64,000 nt of DNA from positions 7,378,001-7,442,000 of the forward strand of contig NZ_CP028369.1 in the NCBI RefSeq assembly GCF_003032475.1. The letters are read 5' to 3'. The notes under the pieces are model-generated. The model made no database searches. It was given only the letters and a program-made list of their open reading frames with translations, and was not told the DNA's origin. This document shows, piece after piece, positions 17,413 to 26,555 of this stretch. Source of the stretch: Streptomyces sp. P3. GTDB taxonomy: Bacteria; Actinomycetota; Actinomycetes; Streptomycetales; Streptomycetaceae. Each line of letters starts with the position of its first letter. Position 1 is the stretch's first letter. The translations under genes were made by a program, and so were the position numbers.

Positions 17413-18584
17413 GTCCGGAGCAACTCCCTTTGCGGGGCGCCTTCTTGGGCCCCGTGCACACCGTGGACACGTTCGAGATCCGCCCGGACTGTCGGCACTT
17501 CGCCGGCGAGAGGCCCTGCCGGCACTGGCGGCCGTGCCACGGCTGCCCGCATCACGACCCCGTCGACCACCGGGTCCTGATCGTGATGCTCGGCCTGCTG
17601 GGGGACATGCTGATCGCCTCCCCGCTTCCCGCGCGGATTCGCGCCGAGAAGCCCGGCGCTCACATCACCTGGCTGGTGGACGAGGCGTGCGCGCCGATCC
17701 TGCGGATGAACCCGTACGTGGACGAAGTCCTCGTCCACGACTGGGAGGCCGCCGCCCAGCTGCCGTCGCGCCGTTTCGACGCGGTGTACTCCTTCGAGCG
17801 GACTCCATCCGCGGCGGCACTGGTCGACCGCATCGACGCCGGGCACAAGGCGGGGCTCGCCTTCGGCGGCCCCCACCACGCCCTGTATCCGATGGGTGAG
17901 GCGGCGATGCAGTTCTTCCGGCAGAACACCTGGAACGACTACCGCACGATCGGCAACCAGCAGACGTGGACGGAGCTGTACTTCGCCGTCGCCGGCTACC
18001 CGTACGCGGGCGAGCCGTACGTCCTGGAAGTGCCCGAGGCCGCCCGGCGGCGTGTGGCCGGGCTTCTCGGAGAGCGGACCGGTCCCAGGGTGTGCCTGAA
18101 TCTAGGCGGGTCGCTGCCGACGAAGCTGTGGCCGGCCCGGCACTGGGCCGAGCTCGCCGACGCCCTCATCGACCACGGGGCGCAGCTGGCCGTCCTCGGC
18201 GGCCCGAGCGACCGCGACGCGTGCGAGGCCCTGGTGCGGCACCTGCGGCTGCGGGGCGCCGACGAGTCCCGGGTGGCGTACGCGCCGCTCAGCCTGGAGG
18301 AGGCCGCCGCGCTGCCGGGCCTGGTCGACGTGGTGGTCACCGGGGACTCCTTCGGCTTTCATCTCGCCCTCGCACACAAGAAGCCGGCCGTGCTGCTGCT
18401 CGGGCCGAGCAACGGCGCGGAGGTCATCCCTAAGCACGTGACGAACGTGACCGCCCTGCGCTCGACGCTGGTGTGCTCGCCGTGCGCCCACCAGGTCGCC
18501 TGCGGCGGGGTCGGCGGCTGCATGGACACCATCAACGTCCCCGCCGTCTTCAAGGCCACCCTCGGCCCCCTGACCACTGACTGA
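17409..18584 (+). CDS. Glycosyltransferase family 9 (heptosyltransferase-like)
   Basis: A 391-residue GT-B glycosyltransferase of the ADP-heptose:LPS heptosyltransferase family. It has VLIVMLGLLGDMLIASPL at the start, LNLGGSLPTKLWPARHWAEL (nucleotide-sugar region) and VVTGDSFGFHLALA. Because the ADP-heptose genes are adjacent and there is no LPS in Streptomyces, the acceptor is presumably the cluster product. Cys-rich pieces lie at the N-terminus (CRHWRPCHGC) and near the end (CSPCAHQVAC), perhaps a metal site. GTG 17409 overlaps the previous stop (GTGTGA). Confidence 0.85.
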   Translation: MSPEQLPLRGAFLGPVHTVDTFEIRPDCRHFAGERPCRHWRPCHGCPHHDPVDHRVLIVMLGLLGDMLIASPLPARIRAEKPGAHITWLVDEACAPILRMNPYVDEVLVHDWEAAAQLPSRRFDAVYSFERTPSAAALVDRIDAGHKAGLAFGGPHHALYPMGEAAMQFFRQNTWNDYRTIGNQQTWTELYFAVAGYPYAGEPYVLEVPEAARRRVAGLLGERTGPRVCLNLGGSLPTKLWPARHWAELADALIDHGAQLAVLGGPSDRDACEALVRHLRLRGADESRVAYAPLSLEEAAALPGLVDVVVTGDSFGFHLALAHKKPAVLLLGPSNGAEVIPKHVTNVTALRSTLVCSPCAHQVACGGVGGCMDTINVPAVFKATLGPLTTD

Positions 18585-18632
18585 CCCGCCTCGCGCCGCG
18601 GGGTGTTGGGCGACTGCGAGAAGGAGCACACG

Positions 18633-20357
18633 TTGGCAACCGTGCTGGGACTGGGAGGCCCGTACTACCACGATGCCTCCGCCTGTCTGGTCATCGACGG
18701 CCGCATCGTGGCCTTCGCCGAGGAGGAGCGGTTCTCCCGCCGCAAGCACCACAAGGACTCCCGCTCCTGCGCGGTGGCCGCGGCGTACTGCCTGTCCGAG
18801 GCCGGCATCACCCTCGACCAGGTCGACGAGATCGCCATCGCGTTCAACCCCGCCTGGCCCGAGCCGAGCGACACGTGTACAGACATGGAGCTGATCGCCG
18901 AACTCCTCGACCCCAGCCTGTTCGGCCATCACCGGCCCCGGCAGGTCACCGTGATCGAGCACCATCTCGCGCACGCTGCCTCGGCGTTCCACCCTGCCGG
19001 GTTCGACGAGGCCGCCGTGCTGGTGGTCGACGGTTCCGGCGACGGCATTTCCGCCACCCTCGCCCACGGCACCACCAGCGGGCTGAAGGTCCTGCGCCAG
19101 TTCCCCTTCTCCCAGTCCCTGGGCTGGTTCTACGAGACGGTCGCCGAACACCTCGGGCTCGGGGACTGGACCAGCTCCGGCAAGCTCATGGGCCTGGCCG
19201 GCTACGGCAACCCGAACCGCTACCAGCTGGACTTCCTCACGCCCCAGGCCGGGGGCTACCACCTGGACCTGTCCCGCTACGGGATCCGCCCCGACGAACC
19301 GGTCGAGGACCAGTACACCGACCTGCGCTACTACCGGCGTCTGAAGGCCGCGTATGCCGCCGCGTACACCGGCCTCGGCATCCCGCCCCACCGTCGCGCC
19401 CGCACCTACAGCAGGGGACGCGTCGTGCCCGACACGGGCTTTGGGCCCGAGCACGCCGACCTTGCCGCCTCGGCGCAGCACCTGCTGGAGCAGTGCCTGG
19501 CCGAGCTGGCCCGCGAAGTCCTCACGCTCACCGGGTCCCGGCGTCTGTGTGTCGCGGGCGGGGTCGGCCTGAACTGCTCCGCCAACGGCCGCCTCGCCGC
19601 CCTGCGCGGCGTGGACGAGCTGTTCGTCCAGCCGGCCGCCGGGGACGCCGGGTGCGCCATCGGCGCCGCCCTTGAGGTCGCGGTGCGCCGCGGCGACCTG
19701 ACGCTGCCCGGTGAGGCGATGACCACCGCCGCTCTCGGCCCTGCGTTCGACCTGGCCACTATCCGCGCGACCCTCACCGACTACGGTCTGGCCTTCCGCG
19801 ACCATGGCGACGACCTTCCGGCCGTGGTGGCCGGGCACCTGGCGCTCGGGCGCACCGTCGGCTGGTTCCAGGGACGCATGGAGGCCGGACCCCGCGCGCT
19901 CGGCCAGCGCAGCATCCTTGCCGATGCCCACCACACCCGGGCCCGCGACCACATCAACGACCGCATCAAGCACCGGGAACCGTGGCGGCCCCTCGCCCCT
20001 GCCCTCCTGGAGGAGGCCGCGTCCGACCTGATCGGTACGAGCGTCCCCCACCCGTTCATGATCGTCGCCCGGCAGGCGACCGAGGCCGCGCAGCGGGTGA
20101 TCCCGGCCGCCGTCCACACCGACGGAACGCTGCGCCCGCAGACCGTCGCCCGCGACGACGCCGACCCGTACGCGCGCCTCCTCGCCTCGTTCGCCGAGCA
20201 GACCGGCCGGCCGCCCGCGCTGCTGAACACCTCGTTCAACCACGAGGCCGAGCCGATCGTGTGCACCCCCCGCGACGCAGTCGCCACCTTCGCCGCCAGC
20301 CCCCTGGACGCACTCGCCATCGGCCCGTTCCTCGTACTCAAGGAGCAGCCGAACTGA
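18633..20357 (+). CDS. O-carbamoyltransferase (NodU/TobZ family)
   Basis: A 574-residue carbamoyltransferase of normal length. The N-terminal Kae1-like domain has HHLAH (His 110, 111, 114), the iron and carbamoyl-adenylate site of TobZ, then VVDGSGDG and CVAGGVGLNCSANG. The C-terminal YrdC-like domain has GRMEAGPRALGQRSILAD and LLNTSFNHEAEPIV. It makes carbamoyl-AMP from carbamoyl phosphate and ATP and carbamoylates a hydroxyl, here probably on the heptose. The TTG at 18633 is chosen because AAGGAG lies six bases upstream; a GTG at 18603 is the alternative. Confidence 0.92.
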   Translation: MATVLGLGGPYYHDASACLVIDGRIVAFAEEERFSRRKHHKDSRSCAVAAAYCLSEAGITLDQVDEIAIAFNPAWPEPSDTCTDMELIAELLDPSLFGHHRPRQVTVIEHHLAHAASAFHPAGFDEAAVLVVDGSGDGISATLAHGTTSGLKVLRQFPFSQSLGWFYETVAEHLGLGDWTSSGKLMGLAGYGNPNRYQLDFLTPQAGGYHLDLSRYGIRPDEPVEDQYTDLRYYRRLKAAYAAAYTGLGIPPHRRARTYSRGRVVPDTGFGPEHADLAASAQHLLEQCLAELAREVLTLTGSRRLCVAGGVGLNCSANGRLAALRGVDELFVQPAAGDAGCAIGAALEVAVRRGDLTLPGEAMTTAALGPAFDLATIRATLTDYGLAFRDHGDDLPAVVAGHLALGRTVGWFQGRMEAGPRALGQRSILADAHHTRARDHINDRIKHREPWRPLAPALLEEAASDLIGTSVPHPFMIVARQATEAAQRVIPAAVHTDGTLRPQTVARDDADPYARLLASFAEQTGRPPALLNTSFNHEAEPIVCTPRDAVATFAASPLDALAIGPFLVLKEQPN

Positions 20358-20444
20358 CTGTCCGACACCACCCGTTCACGGCCGGTAGGTTGAGGGCCGG
20401 CCCCGTGGCCATCATCCGCATCAAGCGAACAGGACCGATTCGCG

Positions 20445-21827
20445 ATGACCAGCACCACCCCTGCCCCTTCCGAACTGCCGGCAGCCGACCGGCTGCGCGC
20501 CCAGCACGGCACGGCGCTCACCCTCGGCGAGGACTGCGACCTGCCCGACGACCTCGTAATCGAGCTCGACACCGGCGCCCACCTGACAATCGGCGACCGG
20601 GTCTGCATCCGGCGCGGGTCCACCATCCAGGTCCACCGCGGCGCCACCGTCACCATCGGCAACGACGTCGCCATCGGGGAGCACACCTTCATCTCCGCCA
20701 TGGCCGGCATCAGCCTCGGCGACGGCGCGGCCCTGTCAAACATGGTCGACCTCCACGACCACAACCACCGCGTACGCACCGCCGCGAACGTGCCCACCGG
20801 GCAGCTCGTGCCGTGGGCGTCCGGATTCGAGGCCGCGCCGATCATCATCGAGCCGGGCGCAACCCTGTCGAACAAGGTCACGGTCACAGGCGGCGTCCGC
20901 ATCGGGGCGAACGTCCTGGTCGGGGCCAACGCGGTCGTCGCCCACAGCATCGCCCCCGACACGGTCGCCGCCGGCGTCCCGGCCGCAGTGCGCCGCCACT
21001 TCGACGGCGCCCCCGTCGCGAGCGAGGACCGGCGCACCCTGACCGTGGGGTTCTTCGGGACGAGCATCATGGAACACCTCGAAGCGTTCAACGCGCAGAT
21101 GACCACCCAGGCCAACCTGCCCGAGGTCGGCTCCAAGGTCACCGTCGAGGGCTGGCATCAGCGCGGCTGGGTGCACCGCCTCACGCTCTCCCTGCGCGCC
21201 GCCCACGCCCACATCGGCTTCGACATCCGCAACCACGGCGAGGGCGGTGCCACGAGCCGGGACATCGCCTCCCTCGTGGAAGCTGACAGGGCGACCACCG
21301 GCACCGACTACGACCTCGTGTTCCTCGGCTGCGGCATCAACGATGTCTGGCGTCGTTTCCAAAACCGGCTGTCCGAGGCGGTCGACCTCGATGAGTACAC
21401 CCGGCACATCACCACCATGCTGGAACAGCTGACCGGCTACTCCCGCCAGATCGTAGTCATCAGCGAGACCCCCTTCGGCCCGATCGAGGACCCCGGGACC
21501 GTTGCCGCCATGAACACCGAACTCGCCCTCTACAACGAGGCTGCCCGCAAGGCCGCCACCGCTCACGGCGCACTGTTCCTGGACGTGTGGACCCCGTTCA
21601 CCGCTGTCGCCCGTCACCTGCCCGCCGACGATCAGGCAGGCGGCGTGTGGAGCGACGGCGTCCACCTCACCGAACTCGGCGACACCGTGCTGCTCCAGCA
21701 CGCCGAGCGCCTCCTCGCCGAACATCGCATCGTCGACAAGCTCCTGAACTATCCGCTCTTGGAGCGCGACAGCGCACTGACCGCGTACGGCCCGCTGTTT
21801 GCCCGCTACCGGCCCGCCGCGTCCTAA
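20445..21827 (+). CDS. Fusion of hexapeptide-repeat acyltransferase and SGNH hydrolase
   Basis: A 460-residue two-domain protein. Residues about 25-190 form a left-handed beta-helix of the maltose/xenobiotic O-acetyltransferase type (repeats such as LTIGDRVCI, VTIGNDVAI; the acceptor His region DLHDHNHRV; IIIEPGATLSNKVTVTGGV). Residues about 200-430 are an SGNH/GDSL esterase: FFGTSIMEH (Ser block), GCGINDVW (Gly/Asn block) and DGVHLTELG (Asp and His). One chain could therefore add and remove, or transfer, an O-acyl group on the sugar or scaffold. It follows the carbamoyltransferase after 87 bases. Confidence 0.82.
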   Translation: MTSTTPAPSELPAADRLRAQHGTALTLGEDCDLPDDLVIELDTGAHLTIGDRVCIRRGSTIQVHRGATVTIGNDVAIGEHTFISAMAGISLGDGAALSNMVDLHDHNHRVRTAANVPTGQLVPWASGFEAAPIIIEPGATLSNKVTVTGGVRIGANVLVGANAVVAHSIAPDTVAAGVPAAVRRHFDGAPVASEDRRTLTVGFFGTSIMEHLEAFNAQMTTQANLPEVGSKVTVEGWHQRGWVHRLTLSLRAAHAHIGFDIRNHGEGGATSRDIASLVEADRATTGTDYDLVFLGCGINDVWRRFQNRLSEAVDLDEYTRHITTMLEQLTGYSRQIVVISETPFGPIEDPGTVAAMNTELALYNEAARKAATAHGALFLDVWTPFTAVARHLPADDQAGGVWSDGVHLTELGDTVLLQHAERLLAEHRIVDKLLNYPLLERDSALTAYGPLFARYRPAAS

Positions 21828-21835
21828 GCCCTCAG

Positions 21836-21867
21836 GGTGCTGGCGCTGGTCGGCGAGCGCCAGCACC
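21836..21867 (+). terminator. Perfect 12-bp hairpin inside the cluster
   Basis: GGTGCTGGCGCT and AGCGCCAGCACC form a perfect 12-bp stem with an 8-base loop just after the stop at 21827. No T-run follows, as is common in high-GC bacteria. It lies 50 bases before the GTG of the three-domain heptose gene, so it would end or attenuate transcription between the two. Confidence 0.65.
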
Positions 21868-21916
21868 TCAGCAACCGCCCCGACGCTGTCTACTTTGTCC
21901 TTCGAGGGAGTTGATC

Positions 21917-23878
21917 GTGCCCCAGCTGGGCCGCGCGCACATACAGGCGCTCGCCGTTGCGTTACCCCTGCTTGATGTCGCCCGCCTCCAGGCATGGGGC
22001 CGCCTCCTCGCCAGCCGACTGCCCGCGGGCGGGCGACTGCTCGTCGCGGGCAACGGCGGCTCGGCGGCCGAGGCCCAGCACCTCACCTCCGAACTCGTCG
22101 GCCGCTTCCGCGCCGAGCGGGTGCCCATGTCTGCCATCGCGCTGCACGCAGATTCCTCTTCGGTGACCGCCATCGCCAACGACTACGGCGCCCAGGAGGT
22201 CTTCGCCCGGCAGGTCCGCGCACACGGTCGCCCCGGCGACGTCCTACTCCTGATCTCCACCTCCGGCGCCAGCCCCAACGTGCTCGCCGCAGCCCAGGCG
22301 GGCCGGGAACTCGGCCTCACCGTCTGGGCGCTGACCGGCCCCGCACCGAACCCGCTTGCCGAGGCCAGCGATCAGGCGGTGTGCGTGGACGCCGAGCAGA
22401 CCGCCACTGTCCAGGAGTGCCACCTGGTGGTCGTGCACCTTCTTTGCGCGGCCATCGACGCTCACCTCGCCGGGCCAGCCGCGTCCAACGATGAACAGCT
22501 GGACGGCATGCGCCGGCTCGTGGTGGTTGGTGACGTGCTGCTGGACCGCGACATCACAGGCACGGCCGACCGCCTCTCACCGGAGGCCCCTGTACCGGTC
22601 ATCGCCGACACGCAGGCCATCGACCGTCCGGGCGGCGCCGGACTGGCCGCCGTCCTGGCCGCCCGGGAGCCGGGCTGGGGCGTCACCCTGGTGTGCGGTC
22701 TTGGACAAGACACCGCTGGGGCCCGGGTTCGCACTCTGCTCGACCAAGCAGGCGTTGAGGTCGTCGACCTGGCCGCCGCCGGCACCACCCCGGTCAAGAC
22801 CCGTATCCGCGTCGCCGATCGCACCCTGCTCCGCTTCGACACGGCCACCACCCCGCTGCGGCTCGGCCCGCTTGCGGACATCGCCCGCGCCCGGCTGGAC
22901 GAGGCTGCGGCCGTGCTGGTGTGTGACTACGGGCGTGGCATCGGCGCACACGACGAACTCCGCCAGGCCCTCACCGACGCGGCCCGCCGCTGCCCGCTGG
23001 TGTGGGACCCGCACCCCAAGGGGGCCGAGCCGGTCCTGGGGACGGCCCTGGCCGTCCCGAACGCGGACGAAGCCCGGGCCCTGACCGGGGACAGTGGGCC
23101 GCGGGAGCTCGGCGACGACGTCGGGCGGGGCGTGCGGCTTCTGGCCGCGTGGCCGGTCAAGCAGGTCGCCGTCACTCAGGGGCGCAACGGCGCGGTCCTG
23201 ATTGCAGGCCCTGACTCCCACCCCCTGGTCGTCCCGGGCCGCCCGGCCGCTGGGGACACCTGTGGGGCCGGTGACCAGCTGGCGGTCACCGCAGCCGTGA
23301 TGCTCGGTGCCGGACGGCTGCCGTCACACGCCGTGGCCGCGGCCGTCGAGGCTGCGACCAGCTACGTCCAAGCAGGCGGCCCCGCCAGCCTGTACGTCCC
23401 GCAGTCCGATGGCCCGTCGGCGCCACTGGAGCTGGCCGCGCGGGTACGAGCGCGCGGCGGGAAAGTCGTGGGAGCAGGCGGCTGCTTCGACCTGCTGCAC
23501 GCCGGACACCTCTCCCTCCTGCACCAGGCTCGCCGCCTGGGAGACGTCCTGGTGGTGTGTATCAACAGCGACGACTCCGTCCGCCGGCTCAAGGGGCATG
23601 ACCGCCCAGTCGTCGGTGAACGCGAGCGCGCCGCGCTGCTGGAGGCGCTGGACTGCGTGGACGGCGTGCTCGTCTTCGGTGAGGAGACCCCCGAGAAGGT
23701 GCTGGCCGAGCTCCGCCCCGACATTTGGGTCAAGGGCGGCGACTATGCGGGCCAGCGGATCACCGAAGCCGACCTCGTGGAGAGCTGGGGCGGCGAGGTC
23801 GTCGTGGTGCCCTACCTGGACGGTCACTCCACCACCAACCGCATCGACCAGCTCACCCAACAGGCAGGTCCCCGATGA
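21917..23878 (+). CDS. Three-domain ADP-heptose enzyme: GmhA-HldE fusion
   Basis: A 653-residue polypeptide joining three activities. About 1-195 is a SIS-fold phosphoheptose isomerase (GNGGSAAEAQHLTSELVGRF at 45-64). About 196-505 is a PfkB-type heptose 7-phosphate kinase (VVVGDVLLDRDITG; GDTCGAGDQLAVT). About 515-653 is an adenylyltransferase (GGCFDLLHAGHLSLL, the HxGH motif near 528, then INSDDSVRRLKG). E. coli has GmhA separate from bifunctional HldE. It turns sedoheptulose 7-phosphate into ADP-heptose with GmhB, encoded two genes on. The GTG at 21917 has GAGGGAG upstream. The stop overlaps the next ATG. Confidence 0.9.
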   Translation: MPQLGRAHIQALAVALPLLDVARLQAWGRLLASRLPAGGRLLVAGNGGSAAEAQHLTSELVGRFRAERVPMSAIALHADSSSVTAIANDYGAQEVFARQVRAHGRPGDVLLLISTSGASPNVLAAAQAGRELGLTVWALTGPAPNPLAEASDQAVCVDAEQTATVQECHLVVVHLLCAAIDAHLAGPAASNDEQLDGMRRLVVVGDVLLDRDITGTADRLSPEAPVPVIADTQAIDRPGGAGLAAVLAAREPGWGVTLVCGLGQDTAGARVRTLLDQAGVEVVDLAAAGTTPVKTRIRVADRTLLRFDTATTPLRLGPLADIARARLDEAAAVLVCDYGRGIGAHDELRQALTDAARRCPLVWDPHPKGAEPVLGTALAVPNADEARALTGDSGPRELGDDVGRGVRLLAAWPVKQVAVTQGRNGAVLIAGPDSHPLVVPGRPAAGDTCGAGDQLAVTAAVMLGAGRLPSHAVAAAVEAATSYVQAGGPASLYVPQSDGPSAPLELAARVRARGGKVVGAGGCFDLLHAGHLSLLHQARRLGDVLVVCINSDDSVRRLKGHDRPVVGERERAALLEALDCVDGVLVFGEETPEKVLAELRPDIWVKGGDYAGQRITEADLVESWGGEVVVVPYLDGHSTTNRIDQLTQQAGPR

Positions 23879-24852
23879 TCCCCGGAGGCAACGTATTGGT
23901 CACCGGGGCTGCCGGGTTCATCGGCCGACACACAGTGGACGCCTTCCGCCTCGCTGGACACCAGGTCACCGCCATCGACTTGCGCCCAGCTCCCGACCAC
24001 CTTGCCCGCAAGGCCCGCTGGCAGCGCGGCGACTTCGCCTGCCCGGCTCTCCTCGGCGAGATCTCGGCCGGCCGCTACGCCACCGTTGTGCACCAGGCCG
24101 GCATCAGCGACACCCGCGCTCCGCACGGACCTGAGCTGGACGAGACCAACACCCTCGGCCCGCTCCGGCTGGCCGACGCTTGCCGCACCGGCGGCGCCCG
24201 CCTGATCTACGCCTCCTCGCACTCCGTATACGGCACCCTCCACCACCGCACACCGATCGCCGAGGACGCGGACTCTGACTTCTCTCGCTGCTCCGGGCCG
24301 CTCAACCCGTACGCCGCCTCCAAGCTCGTCCTCGACCAGCAGATGCGCGCCCGCCACGTCACCGGCCTCGATTGGGTGGGGCTGCGCTATACCAACGTCT
24401 TCGGCCCCGATGAAGCCGACAAGGGCCCGATGGCCTCGATCCTGTCCCAGCTCCTGCGCCAATCCGCTCGCATTGGACAGATCCGCGTCTTCGACGACTC
24501 CCTGACCGCCGCCCGCGATTACATCCCCGTCGAGACAGTCACCGCCACCATCGTCCAGCTCGCCGAGCAGCCGCCGGTGCCGGCTGGGGTCTACAACTTC
24601 GGTGGCGGTTACGCGACGTCCTTCGCAGACGTGGCGCAGTGGTGCGCCCGCTTGCACCGTGAGGCCACCGGCCGACCCCTGCTCGCCGAGCTGGTACCGA
24701 ACCCGGACACGGCCGCTTACCAGTACTTCACCTGCGCTGACATGACCGCTCTCGACAATGCCCTGCCCAACCGGCCGACCATCTCAATCGAATCCATCGA
24801 AGCCCGCGCCGCCGAGATATTCGCTACCTTCCGCAGCAGTGAGACAGAATGA
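23875..24852 (+). CDS. NAD-dependent sugar epimerase, HldD-like
   Basis: A 325-residue extended SDR. The nucleotide-binding GAAGFIGRH is at the N-terminus; the active site has SSHSVYG and NPYAASK (Tyr and Lys present). RYTNVFGPDEADKGPMASI parallels the HldD block RYFNVYGPREGHKGSMAS, so it most likely epimerises C6 of the ADP-heptose made by its neighbours. Bleomycin-type clusters carry a similar epimerase. It overlaps the upstream fusion gene by ATGA and the downstream phosphatase by 14 bases. Confidence 0.87.
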   Translation: MIPGGNVLVTGAAGFIGRHTVDAFRLAGHQVTAIDLRPAPDHLARKARWQRGDFACPALLGEISAGRYATVVHQAGISDTRAPHGPELDETNTLGPLRLADACRTGGARLIYASSHSVYGTLHHRTPIAEDADSDFSRCSGPLNPYAASKLVLDQQMRARHVTGLDWVGLRYTNVFGPDEADKGPMASILSQLLRQSARIGQIRVFDDSLTAARDYIPVETVTATIVQLAEQPPVPAGVYNFGGGYATSFADVAQWCARLHREATGRPLLAELVPNPDTAAYQYFTCADMTALDNALPNRPTISIESIEARAAEIFATFRSSETE

Positions 24853-25444
24853 ACCGGCGCCGTCCGCCCCGACAACAGGCGCTGGTCGGCCGCGCCGACG
24901 GGCGGTGTTCCTCGACCGCGACGGCACCCTCACCGAGCCGCGCCACTATCCCTCCCACCCCGACGAGCTGGTCCTACAGCCGGATATCGGCTTGCCATTG
25001 CGCGCCCTCCAGCACGCTGGCTTCGCCCTGGTTGTCGTCACGAACCAGAGCGGGCTGGCGCGGGGGCTGTTAAACACGGCAGCGTTGGACGCGATGCACC
25101 ACCGACTCCGCGCTCTCCTCGCCCGACACGGGGTCCGGCTCGACGGCATCTACGCCTGCCCCCACCATCCGGACGGCACGGTGCCCCGATACCGCAGGGT
25201 CTGCTCATGCCGGAAGCCCGCCCCCGGCATGCTCCACCAAGCCGCCCACGAGCTCGATCTCGACCTCTCCGCATCGTGGATGGTTGGCGACTCCTCCTGC
25301 GACATCAACGCCGGCCACAGGGTCGGAACCCGTACCGCACTCGTCGGCTCCCAGCCGCTGCCCGATGTGACGCCGGGCGTGCATCGAGCGACGACCTCCG
25401 ACACTCTCTACCAAGTGCTTCGCTGCTTCCTCGCTGGCCGCTAG
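24839..25444 (+). CDS. gmhB: D-glycero-D-manno-heptose 1,7-bisphosphate 7-phosphatase
   Basis: A 201-residue HAD phosphatase of the GmhB/HisB-N type. It has FLDRDGTL (nucleophile Asp), VVTNQSGLARG, the zinc-binding CPHHPDGTVPRYRRVCSC, and RKPAPGML with WMVGDSSCDI. It removes the 7-phosphate of heptose 1,7-bisphosphate between the kinase and adenylyltransferase steps. The GTG at 24839 lies inside the epimerase gene, so translation is coupled. This is the last gene of the first cluster run; 25445-25593 is empty. Confidence 0.9.
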   Translation: MRQNEPAPSAPTTGAGRPRRRAVFLDRDGTLTEPRHYPSHPDELVLQPDIGLPLRALQHAGFALVVVTNQSGLARGLLNTAALDAMHHRLRALLARHGVRLDGIYACPHHPDGTVPRYRRVCSCRKPAPGMLHQAAHELDLDLSASWMVGDSSCDINAGHRVGTRTALVGSQPLPDVTPGVHRATTSDTLYQVLRCFLAGR

Positions 25445-25593
25445 CGAGAAGGCGCCTCGTGCCACCGCGGCACCGAGCTCGGAGAACGTGCGCGAGTGGT
25501 GAGCACGGGCGACCTCCTTTCAGGACGCGCTCTGTCAGCCAGTCCTCGCAGGCAGGATGGTCCTTGGCCATCCACTGGTGCGGCCCGCGCCAC

Positions 25594-26238
25594 TCACGCC
25601 GCCAGTTCCTCCAGCCACGGATGCCCGGGATGTACGAGCGTCAGCCACCCACTAAGGACATCCCGCCGCGCCCGTCCCAGCAGCGGCAGAACTCCGGCGA
25701 AGTCCGCCTGATCCTTGGGGCGTGTCGCCTTGGCTTTGAACAGCAGCACCAACTCCGGTATCAGGTACGGGACTCCGTCTGCCGTTCGCTCAATGATCGC
25801 GTCGTACGGCAGCCGCAGCCTCTCGTCCCGCCGGAAGAGCCACGTCTCGCCTTCGTGCGGCTCGCGGAAGACGTCGAACAGGAACTGGCCGCTCGCTGGA
25901 TCCCGCAGCCAGGTCTGGTGCGTGGCCGCCAGCGCCTCGGCTCCCGCCCCTGACCAGACCCGCCCGGAACCCACCGGGTCAAACACGTACTCGGGGAAGC
26001 GGTGCCGAATCTCCGGGAACCTGGCCGCGGGCACCGCGATCTCCAGATCGCCGTGCGGCCGAGACTGTTCCCCGCGAAACAGATCCAGCGCCCACCCTGC
26101 CGCGATGCACCAGGGCGCGCCGACCCCGTCCAACCGCTCAGCGACTTGTTCCGGACGCCAGGCATCCGCCCAACGGGCCTCCACTTCGTCCACATCGAGC
26201 ACGGCGCCACCGGGCGGCAGGGATTCGGTCATCGGCAC
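25594..26238 (-). CDS. Nucleotidyltransferase, aminoglycoside 2''-adenylyltransferase-like
   Basis: A 214-residue protein of the ANT(2'')-like nucleotidyltransferase group. It has CIAAGWALDLF, then RPHGDLEIAV, the metal-binding D-x-E pattern, and a C-terminal FKAKATRPKDQADF helix. Relatives adenylylate aminoglycosides; many actinobacterial copies have no proven substrate. It is transcribed against the cluster and splits its two runs. It might give self-protection or be unrelated. An alternative start is ATG 26232. The gap 26239-26555 has no clear gene, only a short coding-like tail ending at an in-frame TAA near 26475. Confidence 0.7.
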   Translation of the reverse strand: MPMTESLPPGGAVLDVDEVEARWADAWRPEQVAERLDGVGAPWCIAAGWALDLFRGEQSRPHGDLEIAVPAARFPEIRHRFPEYVFDPVGSGRVWSGAGAEALAATHQTWLRDPASGQFLFDVFREPHEGETWLFRRDERLRLPYDAIIERTADGVPYLIPELVLLFKAKATRPKDQADFAGVLPLLGRARRDVLSGWLTLVHPGHPWLEELAA

Positions 26239-26555
26239 AACCTACTGCCGCAACCCCACCCGGGTACGGCCTTTTGTCGGCACTGGAACCAGGCCCGCTA
26301 CTAGGACGGATACGCCTGCATCGCTTGATCTCCTTGGTCACTTTGGAAGAACCGATCCCTACCCTGTGACTTCCCGCGCTGGCCATGCCCGGAGGCGTTG
26401 CTCGGGGAACTGTCGCGTACGCGGAAGGTCAGAGCACGCTGTGGCGCCACCAGGCCGACGTTCTGTGCAATTAAGTCGCCGTGTCGAGCCCCGCGTCGGC
26501 GCTTTCCTCTACGCGCACTGTGGTCGTAATTTTCGGATCATTGTGCTGAAACCCC

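Noticed and set aside
18102..20243. 713-codon open frame on the minus strand
   Set aside because: It is the antisense shadow of the GT9 and carbamoyltransferase genes, caused by high GC; composition is Gly/Val/Arg-rich without motifs.
21917..25444. Heptose genes as an LPS or capsule locus
   Set aside because: The host type has no LPS, and carbamoyltransferase, P450 and radical SAM genes overlap in the same run, which fits a secondary-metabolite pathway better.
26300..26480. Coding-like tail VAYAEGQSTLWRHQADVLCN before a TAA
   Set aside because: No upstream part or family could be recognised; it may be chance or a remnant.
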